Positions 23,998-33,361 are shown, counted from the first letter of the stretch. The stretch is DNA of 64,000 nucleotides from Microcaldota archaeon (GCA_022627495.1 JAKEGJ010000022.1:1-64000), one strand, 5' to 3'. Notes: generated by a model from the sequence alone, not told the origin. A program made the numbers and translations.

Positions 23998-25371
23998 ATG
24001 AAATTCTATGACCGGACAAAGGAGCTCGCAGGGCTCCTGGATGCCATTTCGCGAAGGCCCGGACTCATCCTCATAAGAGGGAGGAGAAGGGTCGGGAAGA
24101 CCGCGCTCATCCTCGAAGCGCTGAAAAAAACAGGCGGTGCGTACCTTTATGTCCACAGGAAGAAGAACGCGGCTGGGCTGCTGTCCGAATTCGAGGGCAT
24201 CCTCAGGCAGGAGTACAATCTGCCCGAGTATGTGAAAATCGACAAATGGAGCACGCTGTATGAAATCATCTTCTCCCATGGGGGCGTTGTCGTCATGGAT
24301 GAGTTCCAGAGGCTGCTGGACGTGGACCCTTTGGCGATAACCCATCTGCAGGACCACTGGGACAGGAAGGGCCAACATTCCGGCACCTCGCTGATACTGA
24401 GCGGGTCGAACGTGGGCATGATAAAAAAAATCATCCTGGAGACCGGCGCCCCGCTCTTTAAAAGGTCGCAGGCGGACCTTTTCCTCAAGCCATTCTCGTT
24501 TTCGGATGTGAGGGCGGTGCTGGAAGGCATCGGCGTGAAGGGCGTCGAGGAGCAGGTGAGAATTTTCGCGATAGCCGGCGGAATCCCGTATTATTACGCG
24601 CTTTTGCAGGGGAGGAAGGTAGCATCCTGGAAGGATGCCCTGGAAATCCTCCTCTTCAATCCATTCAGCCCCCTCAAATGCGAGGTGCGGGACACGATGA
24701 TGGAGAGCTTCGGCAAAGAGCACCCCAATTACTATGCCATAATCAGCGCCATCGCGATGGGAAAATCAACGAAGAAAGAGATATCTGACGCGTCCGGCAT
24801 CGGCCTGAACGGCATATCAACGTACCTGTACGACCTTGAGGACCTGGTCGATATCATCAGGTACGAGGTGCCGGTGACGGAAACTCGGCCCAAGTCAAAA
24901 AGGGGCGTGTTCAGGATAAGCGACAACTTCTTCAGGTTCTGGTTCCACTTCATCTACCGCAATATCAGCTACTTCGAGGAAGAGGAGTATGGCCGCCTCC
25001 TCTCCATCATCTCGGAGGGCTTCGACTCCCAGGTGGGATTCGCCTTCGAGCAGGTCTGCGGGGAGTTTATGGCGAAAATGAATCGGAAGGGCAGGCTTCC
25101 AGAGAATTTCTCAAAAATCGGGCGCTGGTGGTCAAGGAAAGGCGACGAGATAGACATAGTCCTGGTGGGCGATGACAGCGTCTTGCTTGTCGAGTGCAAA
25201 TGGGACTCCGAGGCGGATGGCGGCGCCATACTGCAGTCCCTCCGCCAGAAGGAGCGGCTCGTGGAGCATGGAAAAAAGAATGTCTATTATGCTGTCATCG
25301 CGAGGGGCTTTAGGTCGAAGACAGAGGATGCGCTTTGCTTCGACATGGGAGATATCGAGAAGGCACTATGA
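23998..25371 (+). CDS. Archaeal P-loop ATPase with DUF234-type nuclease-like C-terminus
   Basis: A 457-residue protein of the archaeal AAA ATPase family. The Walker A motif is GRRRVGKTALI (about 27-37), Walker B VVVMDEFQRLL, sensor-like SLILSGSNVG. A winged-helix segment follows (KKEISDASGIGLNGISTYLYDLEDL split by context). The C-terminal domain has the PD-(D/E)xK-like signature GDEIDIVLVG...VLLVECKW. Members of this family are numerous and often lineage-specific in archaea. Defence or selfish roles have been proposed; biochemical role unsettled. The gene is AT-rich upstream, with likely operators at the promoter, and stands alone. Confidence 0.88.
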   Translation: MKFYDRTKELAGLLDAISRRPGLILIRGRRRVGKTALILEALKKTGGAYLYVHRKKNAAGLLSEFEGILRQEYNLPEYVKIDKWSTLYEIIFSHGGVVVMDEFQRLLDVDPLAITHLQDHWDRKGQHSGTSLILSGSNVGMIKKIILETGAPLFKRSQADLFLKPFSFSDVRAVLEGIGVKGVEEQVRIFAIAGGIPYYYALLQGRKVASWKDALEILLFNPFSPLKCEVRDTMMESFGKEHPNYYAIISAIAMGKSTKKEISDASGIGLNGISTYLYDLEDLVDIIRYEVPVTETRPKSKRGVFRISDNFFRFWFHFIYRNISYFEEEEYGRLLSIISEGFDSQVGFAFEQVCGEFMAKMNRKGRLPENFSKIGRWWSRKGDEIDIVLVGDDSVLLVECKWDSEADGGAILQSLRQKERLVEHGKKNVYYAVIARGFRSKTEDALCFDMGDIEKAL

Positions 25372-25376
25372 ATATG

Positions 25377-25437
25377 CATTTTGTCAAACCGATTTTACAA
25401 AATATATGCATTACGTAAAGTTGACTTTACAAAATGC
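25377..25437. promoter_or_regulatory. Repeated TTTACAAAAT motif downstream of the ATPase
   Basis: TTTACAAAAT occurs at 25394-25403 and 25426-25435, with the inverted ATTTTGTCAAA at 25379-25389 and the palindrome GTAAAGT-TG-ACTTTAC in between. It could be a binding site or a bidirectional terminator. Confidence 0.4.
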
Positions 25438-25532
25438 TGTCGTTTGCACACCAGGCTTCCGGCCCCTTGTTTTGCACTTCCTCCCCCGCCCCGGACATAC
25501 TTATTAATTTAACCAGCCAATCCTCATCAGGT

Positions 25533-26567
25533 ATGCTTATGGATTATGACCTTTTGAAAAAACTGTCAGAGGCGGACGGCGTAAGCTCGCAGGAGGGCGA
25601 AGTGGCTGCAATAATGGCGGATGGCTTCCGAAAAAGCGGGCTCAAGACGGAGATTGATAATTTCGGGAACGTCCTAGGATACAAATCCGTGGGCAAGAAC
25701 CCCCTGATTCTCGGGGCGCACATGGACGAAATCGGGCTCATGGTCAAGCACATAGATGAGAAGGGCTTCCTCAGGTTCATCAAGATTGGCGGCATCGACG
25801 ACCGCACGCTTGTCAACCAGCAGGTTGTCATCCGTACCAGGAAGGGCCTGGTGCCCGGCGTGATAGGGAGCAAGCCGCCGCACATCATGAAGGACGAGGA
25901 GCGCAAAAGCGTCGTCAGCCACGCGAGCATGTTCATCGATATAGGCGCGGAAAGCGCCAAGGACGCCCGCGCGGCAGGAATCGAGATAGGCAACGCGGTC
26001 TCGTTCCCGACCAGGTTCTTCAGGATGGGCAAAAAGCTTTTGTGCGGAAAAGCGCTCGACAACCGCATCGGCTGCTATATCCTCATGAAGCTGGCCGAAG
26101 GGCTCCCCGACAACGTGATACTGATGGGCACGTCCCAGGAGGAGGTCTCTACATTCGGCAAGGGCGCTATGACCGCGAGCTACCGCCTGGAGCCGAGGGC
26201 GTTCATAGCCGTGGACACGTCCGTCGCCGGGGACCACCCGGAACTGAAGCCGGACGATGCGCCGCTGGCTCTTGGCAAGGGGCCGTGCATAGCGCTTGTG
26301 GAAGCCGGCGCAAGGGGCAATGTCGCGGACCGTAAACTCGCCCAGGGCATCTTCCAGGCCGCAAAGTCGGCCAAGGTGCCGGTGCAAATCGAGGTCTTTG
26401 ACGGAGGCGCGACCGATGCGTCGTCAGTACACAACCTGCGGGGCGGAATCCCCTCGATAGCGATAGGCGTCGCCACCAGGTACATCCACTCCACCGTGGG
26501 CGTGGCGCATCAGGCGGATGTCGAATACAGCATCAGGCTGCTGCGCGCCGCCATAGCCAGCTTATAG
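25533..26567 (+). CDS. M42-family aminopeptidase (TET-like)
   Basis: A 344-residue metallopeptidase. Metal and catalytic residues are visible in GAHMDEIG (His, Asp), KALDNRIGC (bridging Asp), GTSQEEVST (Glu-Glu), AVDTSVAGDHP and the C-terminal HSTVGVAHQADV (His). M42 enzymes form large tetrahedral complexes that trim short peptides in the cytoplasm. The ATG at 25533 lies about 27 bases after TTATTAATTTAACC, a 14-base match to the ATPase promoter. An ATG six bases later is possible. It is not part of an obvious operon. Confidence 0.92.
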   Translation: MLMDYDLLKKLSEADGVSSQEGEVAAIMADGFRKSGLKTEIDNFGNVLGYKSVGKNPLILGAHMDEIGLMVKHIDEKGFLRFIKIGGIDDRTLVNQQVVIRTRKGLVPGVIGSKPPHIMKDEERKSVVSHASMFIDIGAESAKDARAAGIEIGNAVSFPTRFFRMGKKLLCGKALDNRIGCYILMKLAEGLPDNVILMGTSQEEVSTFGKGAMTASYRLEPRAFIAVDTSVAGDHPELKPDDAPLALGKGPCIALVEAGARGNVADRKLAQGIFQAAKSAKVPVQIEVFDGGATDASSVHNLRGGIPSIAIGVATRYIHSTVGVAHQADVEYSIRLLRAAIASL

Positions 26568-26613
26568 CGGCATGCCAGGCAGCACGGTTCGAATGAAGCG
26601 CTTGGTGGGGGGA

Positions 26614-27675
26614 TTAGTAGGGCGAAAGCTCGCGGATGCGGTTGTCCCTGTCGGTGAAGACGCGGGATGCGTCGTAATCCATCGGGTAGATTGCACCCTC
26701 GTTGCGTTCTTTAAAAGCCCGCGAATCCGCATCCGTAGCTATCAGCACGATGTTGAACAGCTCCCCCTCCTTGCAAAGCGGCAGCACAAACACGCTTGCG
26801 AATGCCGAACGCCATGTATCGTATGCGTATTGGAGGTAGCCCGTGCGTTCAAGCCGCGCTATGATGTTTATCGCGCATACCCCGCCCTTTCCCATTGCCG
26901 ATTTCATCTCGCGGGCGAATTCGACGGTTGCCAGGTGCGGGATGGGCGAGATGCCCGCAAAGGCGTCCATCACCGCGATATCGTATTTTTTCTTGGACTT
27001 ATGAACGAATTCGCGGGCGTCGCACATGTGAAGGGCGGTCCTGCTGTCAACTTTCAGGGAGAAGAAGCGCCTGCCCAAATCCACCGCCTCGGCATCAATA
27101 TCCACCCCGTCGACATGAATCTTCGGGAACTCGTGCTTTAGGATTTCGACCATCGTCCCCCCTGCGACTCCCAGGACAAGCCCCCGGCGGGGGGATTTCA
27201 GCATCCCGAAGGAGCGCATGATGAGCGGGGGGTAGAGAAGCGCGGGGGAGCCGTCGCGGAATTCGGCGCTTGAGAGCACCCCGTCCAGGAAAAGGCAGCG
27301 GGCATCCCGCCCGTCAATTTCGGAATCGAATACGGCCGCAAACGACGCTTCGGTCATGCCGGAATAGACCAGGGTGCCCCATTTGAGCCCGAATTCGGCA
27401 AGCACGGCGGCTTTGATTTGCGGGACGAAATTCCGGACGGCCCGCCCGGTTTCACTATCATTGCGCAGGCTCATGCGCGAAAGCCCGGCCCAGTTATAAG
27501 ACGGATAGCCGTCCTTCAGGCCACCCGGCGCGCTCCTTGCGAGCATTCTAAGGTTCTGAAGGTGGGCGCGGACGTCGCCGGAACAAGAAGGCCGGCTCCC
27601 CTGCGTCATTAGGCGCTCGATATCCTGGACGAGCCGGTACATCCGGACGATATGCTCGAGATGATTGCGTTCCAT
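26614..27675 (-). CDS. Spermidine-synthase-like methyltransferase-fold enzyme
   Basis: A 353-residue protein whose C-terminal 230 residues follow the spermidine/spermine synthase plan: FLDGVLSSAEFRDG and LLYPPLIM before the fold, LVLGVAGGTMVEIL (nucleotide motif), VDGVDIDAEAVDLGRRFF, CDAREFV and YDIAVMDAF. The family moves an aminopropyl group from decarboxylated SAM to a polyamine, or has related activities. The first 120 residues are an additional helical region. GGCGGGATAAG precedes the ATG. Polyamines are needed for aIF5A hypusination (see 42.2 kb), and an agmatinase-family gene is at 56.9 kb. A different acceptor is possible. Confidence 0.78.
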   Translation of the reverse strand: MERNHLEHIVRMYRLVQDIERLMTQGSRPSCSGDVRAHLQNLRMLARSAPGGLKDGYPSYNWAGLSRMSLRNDSETGRAVRNFVPQIKAAVLAEFGLKWGTLVYSGMTEASFAAVFDSEIDGRDARCLFLDGVLSSAEFRDGSPALLYPPLIMRSFGMLKSPRRGLVLGVAGGTMVEILKHEFPKIHVDGVDIDAEAVDLGRRFFSLKVDSRTALHMCDAREFVHKSKKKYDIAVMDAFAGISPIPHLATVEFAREMKSAMGKGGVCAINIIARLERTGYLQYAYDTWRSAFASVFVLPLCKEGELFNIVLIATDADSRAFKERNEGAIYPMDYDASRVFTDRDNRIRELSPY

Positions 27676-27747
27676 CTTATCCCGCCTTTGGATAGGATGA
27701 TGCGTATTCCTGCTCAGCTTTTAATCCCTCCCCGTCGATATCACACC

Positions 27748-28515
27748 ATGGGAAGCGGATACGGGCAGCGGCACCCCAAGGATCATTGGACGTTCCTCCG
27801 GAACATGATACACGGGGCGGACGTCATCGTCGAGGTGCTCGACGCGCGGGACATAGAAGGGACGCGCCTGCAAATCGCGGAGAGGTGGACGGGCTCGAAA
27901 AGGCTTCTTGTCGTCGCAAACAAGGCGGACCTGCTCCATGAGGGCGCCGCCCGGCAAAGGCTCCAGAACAAAGGGATATACCTCAGCGCGAAAGAGGGCG
28001 GCGCGGCGGGAAGGAACCTGCTTATGCGCTCGATACTTGGCCGCACGGGCCAGAGGCCCCTCAAGGCGATATTCATCGGTTATCCGAATGTGGGAAAAAG
28101 CTCGCTGATAAACCTTCTCGTCGGCAGGCAGGCCGTGAAGGTGTCGCCTGTAGCCGGGACTACAAAGGACATCCAGTGGATTAGGGTGAACGATGAATTG
28201 ATGGTGAGCGACTACCGCGGCATGTTCCCGAAAAGCGAGAAGAAGGAAAGCCTCGTCCGCAAGGGCGCGGTCAAGCTGGGCTCTGAGCAGGAAAAGTACG
28301 CCTTCGAATTCGCCGGGCGGGCGCTCATATCCCGTGCGCTGCGCCGATGGCTTGAAAAGAGGTATGATGTCGATTTGGACGGAGCGGCCGGGCCGGAAGA
28401 GGTCATCCGGCGCATAGCAGTGCGCAGGGGCTGGCTCCTAAAAGGCGGCGAACCAAATATGGGCGAGGCGGCGAGGCACCTCCTCCGCGCCATGATGGAA
28501 GCCCCCGAGATATGA
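27748..28515 (+). CDS. Circularly permuted GTPase (YlqF/RbgA-like)
   Basis: A 255-residue GTPase with permuted motif order: NKADLL (G4), SAKEGG (G5-like), GYPNVGKSSLIN (G1), PVAGTTKD (G2), DYRG (G3, usually DTPG). Relatives assist assembly of the large ribosomal subunit. The C-terminal 90 residues are helical. The start at 27748 is leaderless-looking, about 27 bases after CTTTTAATCC. It is divergent from the spermidine-synthase-like gene. Confidence 0.88.
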   Translation: MGSGYGQRHPKDHWTFLRNMIHGADVIVEVLDARDIEGTRLQIAERWTGSKRLLVVANKADLLHEGAARQRLQNKGIYLSAKEGGAAGRNLLMRSILGRTGQRPLKAIFIGYPNVGKSSLINLLVGRQAVKVSPVAGTTKDIQWIRVNDELMVSDYRGMFPKSEKKESLVRKGAVKLGSEQEKYAFEFAGRALISRALRRWLEKRYDVDLDGAAGPEEVIRRIAVRRGWLLKGGEPNMGEAARHLLRAMMEAPEI

Positions 28516-28594
28516 CAAGCGCTTTTCTTATGTGTTTTTTCTTATCGACATTTAGTGTTATATTTATATATTTTATGGTAGATAAGCGATATGC

Positions 28595-29449
28595 ATGAGC
28601 GCTAGTATCGAGAGGGGCCCGGGGCCAGCACCGCCATCCAGGGATGGAAAGGGTTTGACAGCATCAGGAAAACGGCCCGGCATTCTAGTCGTGGACGATG
28701 AGCCGGTAATCGCAAAGGCAATCGCCCGCATTCTCGCCGCAGCCGGATATTCCGTGCAGACTGCGGAAAACGGCGTGGAAGCGCTGGAGAGGTTCAAATC
28801 TGGCGGAATAGGCCTGATCTTAAGCGATTACAACATGCCCCTGATGAACGGCCTGGAGCTCCTTGCGCAGATTAAGTCCATCGCGCCCTCAGTCCCGGTG
28901 ATAACGCATGCGGCGGGATTAGACGAAGGCCAGCAGGCCGGGTTGCGGGAGAACGGGATTTTCAGGATACTTGACAAGCCTGCACCCAGGGATGAGATAG
29001 TATCGGCAGTGGAATGCGCGCTCCGGTCGCCCTTTGCGGGCCAGGAGCCCCTTGCAGATAATATCGCCATACCTGCAGAATCGCTAATCCGCGTTCTTTA
29101 TGTAGATGACAACATGGACACGCGGGATTCCATGGCGGACATATTCGGACTGTCGGGTTTTGGCATAATGACCGCGGCCTGCGGTGAAGATGCGCTGGCC
29201 GCTTATTCGTTGGAGAAGCCGGATGTGGTCGTCAGCGATTTCCACATGCCACCGGGAATGAACGGCCTCGAGCTGCTTCGGGCGCTCCGTACAAAAGACC
29301 CATGCGCAGCGGTAATCATCGTAAGCGGGGATGCAAGCGACGATGAGCGGAAAGCGCTCCTGGACGCCGGCGCGTACGCAGTGCTCCAGAAGCCCGTCGA
29401 ATTCTCAGCGCTCTCATGCGCAGTGAAAAAAGCGCTCGCGAAAGAGTAG
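28595..29449 (+). CDS. Response regulator with two receiver domains, no output domain
   Basis: A 284-residue protein with two CheY-like receivers. First: ILVVDDEP, phosphoacceptor in LSDYNMPLMNG, Lys in LDKPA. Second: VLYVDDNMD, VSDFHMPPGMNG, LQKPVE. The first 27 residues are a Pro/Gly-rich tail. No histidine kinase, DNA-binding or enzymatic output domain is in the gene or next to it. It may work as a phosphate relay or an adaptor. The TATA ATATTTATATATTTTATGG (28559-28577) drives a leaderless message. Confidence 0.88.
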   Translation: MSASIERGPGPAPPSRDGKGLTASGKRPGILVVDDEPVIAKAIARILAAAGYSVQTAENGVEALERFKSGGIGLILSDYNMPLMNGLELLAQIKSIAPSVPVITHAAGLDEGQQAGLRENGIFRILDKPAPRDEIVSAVECALRSPFAGQEPLADNIAIPAESLIRVLYVDDNMDTRDSMADIFGLSGFGIMTAACGEDALAAYSLEKPDVVVSDFHMPPGMNGLELLRALRTKDPCAAVIIVSGDASDDERKALLDAGAYAVLQKPVEFSALSCAVKKALAKE

Positions 29450-29479
29450 TTTAATAACCGCGGCCCGCTAATCGCATGC

Positions 29480-29863
29480 ATGCTCTCATACCGGAAAGGC
29501 TCGCGTGCAGAGCGAGAACTGATTGACCACTTCTCAACCAAAGGCTTTTGCGTGATACGGGCCGCCGGAAGCGGCGTGAATTCGCTTAGCCCGGACATAC
29601 TGGTTTTCAGGAGGGGCGTGCAGTTCGGCATCGAGGCCAAGGCGCATGAGAAGCAGAACCTCAACATCGACCGCGAGCAGTTCGACAACCTGAAAAGATG
29701 GGAAGGCATAAGCGGCATCAACTGCTACATAGGATGGAGGCGGAACCGCGAGCCGTGGTACTTTTTGCCCCTGTCGATTTTCCGGGAGAGCGAAAAATCC
29801 TATGGAATAAACTGGGAGAACGCGCAGGCGCTCGGGAAGAAGCTCGAAGAGATGGACCGCTGA
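29480..29863 (+). CDS. hjc: Holliday junction resolvase Hjc
   Basis: A 127-residue archaeal resolvase: KGSRAERELIDHF (Glu), SPDILVFRRG (Asp) and FGIEAKAHEKQ (Glu-x-Lys) form the nuclease active site, with the usual N-terminal GSRAERE and hydrophobic dimer surface. It cuts four-way DNA junctions symmetrically. The start at 29480 follows TTTAATAACC at about 28 bases. The C-terminus (NWENAQALGKKLEEM) is longer than the minimal core but common. Confidence 0.93.
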   Translation: MLSYRKGSRAERELIDHFSTKGFCVIRAAGSGVNSLSPDILVFRRGVQFGIEAKAHEKQNLNIDREQFDNLKRWEGISGINCYIGWRRNREPWYFLPLSIFRESEKSYGINWENAQALGKKLEEMDR

Positions 29864-29928
29864 ACGCAGAGGGGCCGGCCGCGCCACCCACGCCAGATTT
29901 ATTAGATTTTGCCCTGCATCCTTGGCTT

Positions 29929-30045
29929 ATGATATACGGCCTTGGGCTTGGCGAAGTGCTTGTAATCGTCGTGGTCGCAGTCATAATAGCACTCGCTGTT
30001 GGGATAAAGCTGGGCAGGAAGATGCCGAAGGAAGGGCGCGAATAG
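29929..30045 (+). CDS. TatA-like 38-residue membrane protein
   Basis: This gene is below the usual length cut-off. The product starts MIYGLGLGEVLVIVVVA, has one membrane segment of about 17 residues and ends in a basic tail (KLGRKMPKEGRE). The GLGLGE start, Glu at the membrane entrance, short span and following Lys/Pro resemble the N-terminal half of TatA. TatA's amphipathic helix is much shortened. The ATG lies about 27 bases after CAGATTTATTAG, the leaderless arrangement of confident genes here, which argues for a real gene. Other single-span mini proteins would look similar. Confidence 0.5.
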   Translation: MIYGLGLGEVLVIVVVAVIIALAVGIKLGRKMPKEGRE

Positions 30046-30130
30046 CCGGGTTCTCCGGGTAATGCGGCTGGAATGCGCGCCGCCGACGCAGATAAAAACA
30101 CATTTAAACTCTAGCAAACACTATATCCCC

Positions 30131-33100
30131 ATGGACAAGCGGGGCAAGGGCCTGTCTTACGCATCACTGATATTGCCGGGAAACGCCCTTCGGGACCGGG
30201 AACGGCTTGCGATGCCGCAGGTCCGGGGCGCTTGCGCGGTGTTCCTGGACATCTCAGGCTACACGCCGTTTGCCGAATCCATAATCAAGGCCCACGGAGA
30301 GAGGGGAATCGGCGCCATCGTGGACGCCCTGGAGGGGATGTTCGGGCCAATATCCGAAATCGCCCTCAGGCACGGCGGGAACGTCATCGCCATCGAGGGG
30401 GACGCGATGCTGATCAGTTTCGGTGGCGTGCGGGATGCCCTCGGTTTCTGCGGCGAGGCGCACCCCTGCAGGAAGAAGACGCTGAAGGCGCTTGGGAACG
30501 TTTTTCCGCTCCAAATCGACATAGGGCTTGCCGAGGGCCGGCTTTACGAGTTCATAGCGCAGGACGGGGACAGGCGCGCTTACCTCTCATGCGGAAGCGC
30601 ACTCCGGGAGGCGGCTGGCCACGAGAAGCACTCGAAAAACGGGAGCGTGTCGACCAACCTCGCCCGCGAACCCGACGGGAAGAGCAGGCACTCGCAGATA
30701 CGCGGGGAGGATTTGCATGCGAAATACCTTGCCGGAAGGGGAGGATTGCTAAAAAGGCTCTTCAGGAGGGAAGGCATGGCCGCCCCTGCGCCAGATGAGG
30801 AATACGCGAAATCCTTCCTTCCCCAGTCCCTGCATGAGGCGCAGCAGTGCAGGCTGCTTTCGCCGGTCGCAATCTTCTCTGATTTCCCATTCATGAGGAT
30901 GGCCTTTTCCAGGCTCAGCCCCAATGACGGCTCCGCGCCCGATGCGGCCCTCGCGCACGACGCTTTGACCGATTTTTTCGCATGCGCGCGGAACATTTTC
31001 GAGGTGCAGGCGGACGGGTTCATCGGCAAACTCAAAGACGAGAATTCCCTTATCCTTATCGGCGCCCCGAGGTCCTGCGATGATGCGAGGGTGAGGGCGT
31101 TCGAAGCCGTCGCCAAGATGCACGAAACCCATGACCGCCTCTGCAGGAAATACGGGTTTCCCGCCCTCCCGGCGGTGACCGGGATGCACAAGGGCGAGGC
31201 GCTCTGCGGCCCGATTCTCGGAAGGTATGACGCCATCGGGGAGACCATCAATCTCGCTTCCAGGATAAAATCCAGCGTGCAGAAGCACGGGCACGGTGAA
31301 GGGCGCAGGAGGATAAGGTTCAGCCGGGAGATGCTCGATGAGAGGGTGTCGCGGATGATTCGCGGCTATGAAATCGGGCGCGAGAGGCTTGCCGGGATAG
31401 AGGAGACGAAGACGCTTTTCTTTGATTTCGCAACGGCGATAGGGAAGGGGGAGAGGGAGGAGTTCGTACTGCATTCAAAAGAGCTTGAAAAGATTTGCCG
31501 GATGGTACGGGAGCGGGACGGGATTGCGCTGAACGTCATTGGCGAGGCGGGCTCAGGGCGCGACAGGCTCCTCTCGCTTGTCGCCGAGGAATTCGCAGGC
31601 GAATGCCACGAGCTCCGCTGCTCGCCGCTTTTCAAAAAGGACCCCTACCGGGCGCTCCTTGAACTTATGAAGAAGGTCGGGGGGTTCTATTCCGACGGGG
31701 AACTTTTCAATTGGGCCGGGGAGGGCGATTTTCCGGCCATGCTCGCGCGCTTCCAATCCAGGCTCGTCGAAAGCCCCGCGATATACATCATAAACAACGG
31801 CGACAATATCGACAGGGAGAGCGCGGCGTTCTTCGCGGCGATAGGCCAGGATTTCGCCAAAAACCGATGCAGCGCGATATACTCGGGCAGCTCGAGGCTG
31901 TTTCCAGACGGGGAGGATTTCGAAGTCAATGGCCTCCTGCAGGAGGAAGCACATGTGTTCGCCCGCCAGCTCGCCAAGAAGCACCACCCGGGCGCCAGGC
32001 TGCCGGATGCCATACTGGGAGAGGTGTTTGCGAAATCCGGCGGCAGCCCGCAATTCATTTCAGAGCTGGTCAAGGCCATGGAAGACGACGGGCTCGGCAG
32101 GCTCCGCTTCCGCAGAAGGATGCCTGAGGGCCTTCGGGACATCATGCTAAGCAACCTGCATGTCGGCCTGAGCCCCGCCCTCTATGAGGCGCTGGAAACG
32201 TATTCGCTGATGCATTCGACCGCAGTGATGGCGCCCCTGGTGGATGGGGATGCGCGCGAAAATTTGGACATCCTGCGGGATAAGGGATTTCTCGGAGCGG
32301 ATTACGAGTTCGTAAACGCCATGCTCCAGGGCGCCCTCTCGGACTCCATGGACCCGCGCAAGAAAGAGAGGATATCGCTCCGGCTCGCCGAAGCGGCCGA
32401 GGCCGCAGGCATGAAAAACGGCATCGCGATTTTCGAGTACTACAGGAACGCGGAACGCACGCCGGAAAACCGCGCCAAAGCGCTCATGCATGCCGAAAGG
32501 CACGTCAACTCGGTCTCCTTTTTCTACCTGATAAGGAACGAGTTCTTCGACGACGCGATTATGCTTGCGGATTTGAGCGACCAGGGGCAGATGAGGATTT
32601 GCGGCAACATGCTTCATCGGAAGGCGTATTTGATTTCCAAGCTCGGCAACGACCGGAAGACGATTGAGAAGAACCTGGAGCTTCTTGAGAAGGCCTTTGA
32701 ATACCTGGCGGGAAGCGGCGAGGGCTACAAGATACTCACGCAGATGGGAGCCGCCACGTGCCGGCTGGGCAGGCTGGAAATCGAAGAAGGCAACATGGCG
32801 GGCGGCGACAGAAGGCTTGGGGAGGGGAAGCGCCTTTTCGAAAGGGCCAGGGAGGAGGCCCTCAAGGCGGGCAGGGTGGACGCGTATCTGGCCATTAGCA
32901 ACAGTTTTTCAGGCAACCTGACCATCTACTGCAAGGAGCCGAGGGCCGCCCTTGAACTGCTTGAGGAAACCGGCGCCATGCTCGGCACCCTTGCGCCGCT
33001 CCCAAAGACCCCCCAGAACCAGGCGTTTCTGGCGATGCTGGACAAGATGCACGCCGAGGCCGCCAAGGAGCTTGGGATGTACGATGTCGCGCTTGACAAG

Positions 33101-33361
33101 CTTGCGGACGCGCTTGCGAAATCAGAGGAAGCGGGCTATTCGCAGGGCGTGCTGTATTGCCGGGCGACCGAGGCGCAGGTCTACCTCCGGATGGGCGAAT
33201 TGGATGATGCGGAAAGGCTCGCCGGATACTGCATGGATTTCATGAGGGACAACAATCTCGAGGACGCGGAAGTGAAAAAAGACATGGATGCCGTCCTTGA
33301 GGATGTTGAGACGCTCCGCAAAAACGACCGGACCGGCGTATCATGGCCGAACGCTAGATGA
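30131..33361 (+). CDS. Soluble adenylyl cyclase-like protein: two class III cyclase domains, degenerate ATPase, TPR-like repeats
   Basis: A 1076-residue protein. Cyclase unit 1 has the metal Asps in VFLDISGYTPF (about 40) and IEGDAMLISF (about 91), but its Asn/Arg segment is lost (GSALREAAGH). Unit 2 carries RYDAIGETINLASRI (Asn about 374, Arg about 378). The following STAND-type ATPase has a Walker A GEAGSGRDR in which the Lys and Ser/Thr are replaced, and a Walker B-like IYIINNGDNIDRES. The last 350 residues look like TPR helices. This layout matches mammalian soluble adenylyl cyclase and its bacterial relatives. The start at 30131 is about 27 bases after CATTTAAACTC. The 3' end overlaps the convergent gene by 8 bases. 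It could make cAMP or be a pseudo-cyclase sensor. Confidence 0.85.
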   Translation: MDKRGKGLSYASLILPGNALRDRERLAMPQVRGACAVFLDISGYTPFAESIIKAHGERGIGAIVDALEGMFGPISEIALRHGGNVIAIEGDAMLISFGGVRDALGFCGEAHPCRKKTLKALGNVFPLQIDIGLAEGRLYEFIAQDGDRRAYLSCGSALREAAGHEKHSKNGSVSTNLAREPDGKSRHSQIRGEDLHAKYLAGRGGLLKRLFRREGMAAPAPDEEYAKSFLPQSLHEAQQCRLLSPVAIFSDFPFMRMAFSRLSPNDGSAPDAALAHDALTDFFACARNIFEVQADGFIGKLKDENSLILIGAPRSCDDARVRAFEAVAKMHETHDRLCRKYGFPALPAVTGMHKGEALCGPILGRYDAIGETINLASRIKSSVQKHGHGEGRRRIRFSREMLDERVSRMIRGYEIGRERLAGIEETKTLFFDFATAIGKGEREEFVLHSKELEKICRMVRERDGIALNVIGEAGSGRDRLLSLVAEEFAGECHELRCSPLFKKDPYRALLELMKKVGGFYSDGELFNWAGEGDFPAMLARFQSRLVESPAIYIINNGDNIDRESAAFFAAIGQDFAKNRCSAIYSGSSRLFPDGEDFEVNGLLQEEAHVFARQLAKKHHPGARLPDAILGEVFAKSGGSPQFISELVKAMEDDGLGRLRFRRRMPEGLRDIMLSNLHVGLSPALYEALETYSLMHSTAVMAPLVDGDARENLDILRDKGFLGADYEFVNAMLQGALSDSMDPRKKERISLRLAEAAEAAGMKNGIAIFEYYRNAERTPENRAKALMHAERHVNSVSFFYLIRNEFFDDAIMLADLSDQGQMRICGNMLHRKAYLISKLGNDRKTIEKNLELLEKAFEYLAGSGEGYKILTQMGAATCRLGRLEIEEGNMAGGDRRLGEGKRLFERAREEALKAGRVDAYLAISNSFSGNLTIYCKEPRAALELLEETGAMLGTLAPLPKTPQNQAFLAMLDKMHAEAAKELGMYDVALDKLADALAKSEEAGYSQGVLYCRATEAQVYLRMGELDDAERLAGYCMDFMRDNNLEDAEVKKDMDAVLEDVETLRKNDRTGVSWPNAR

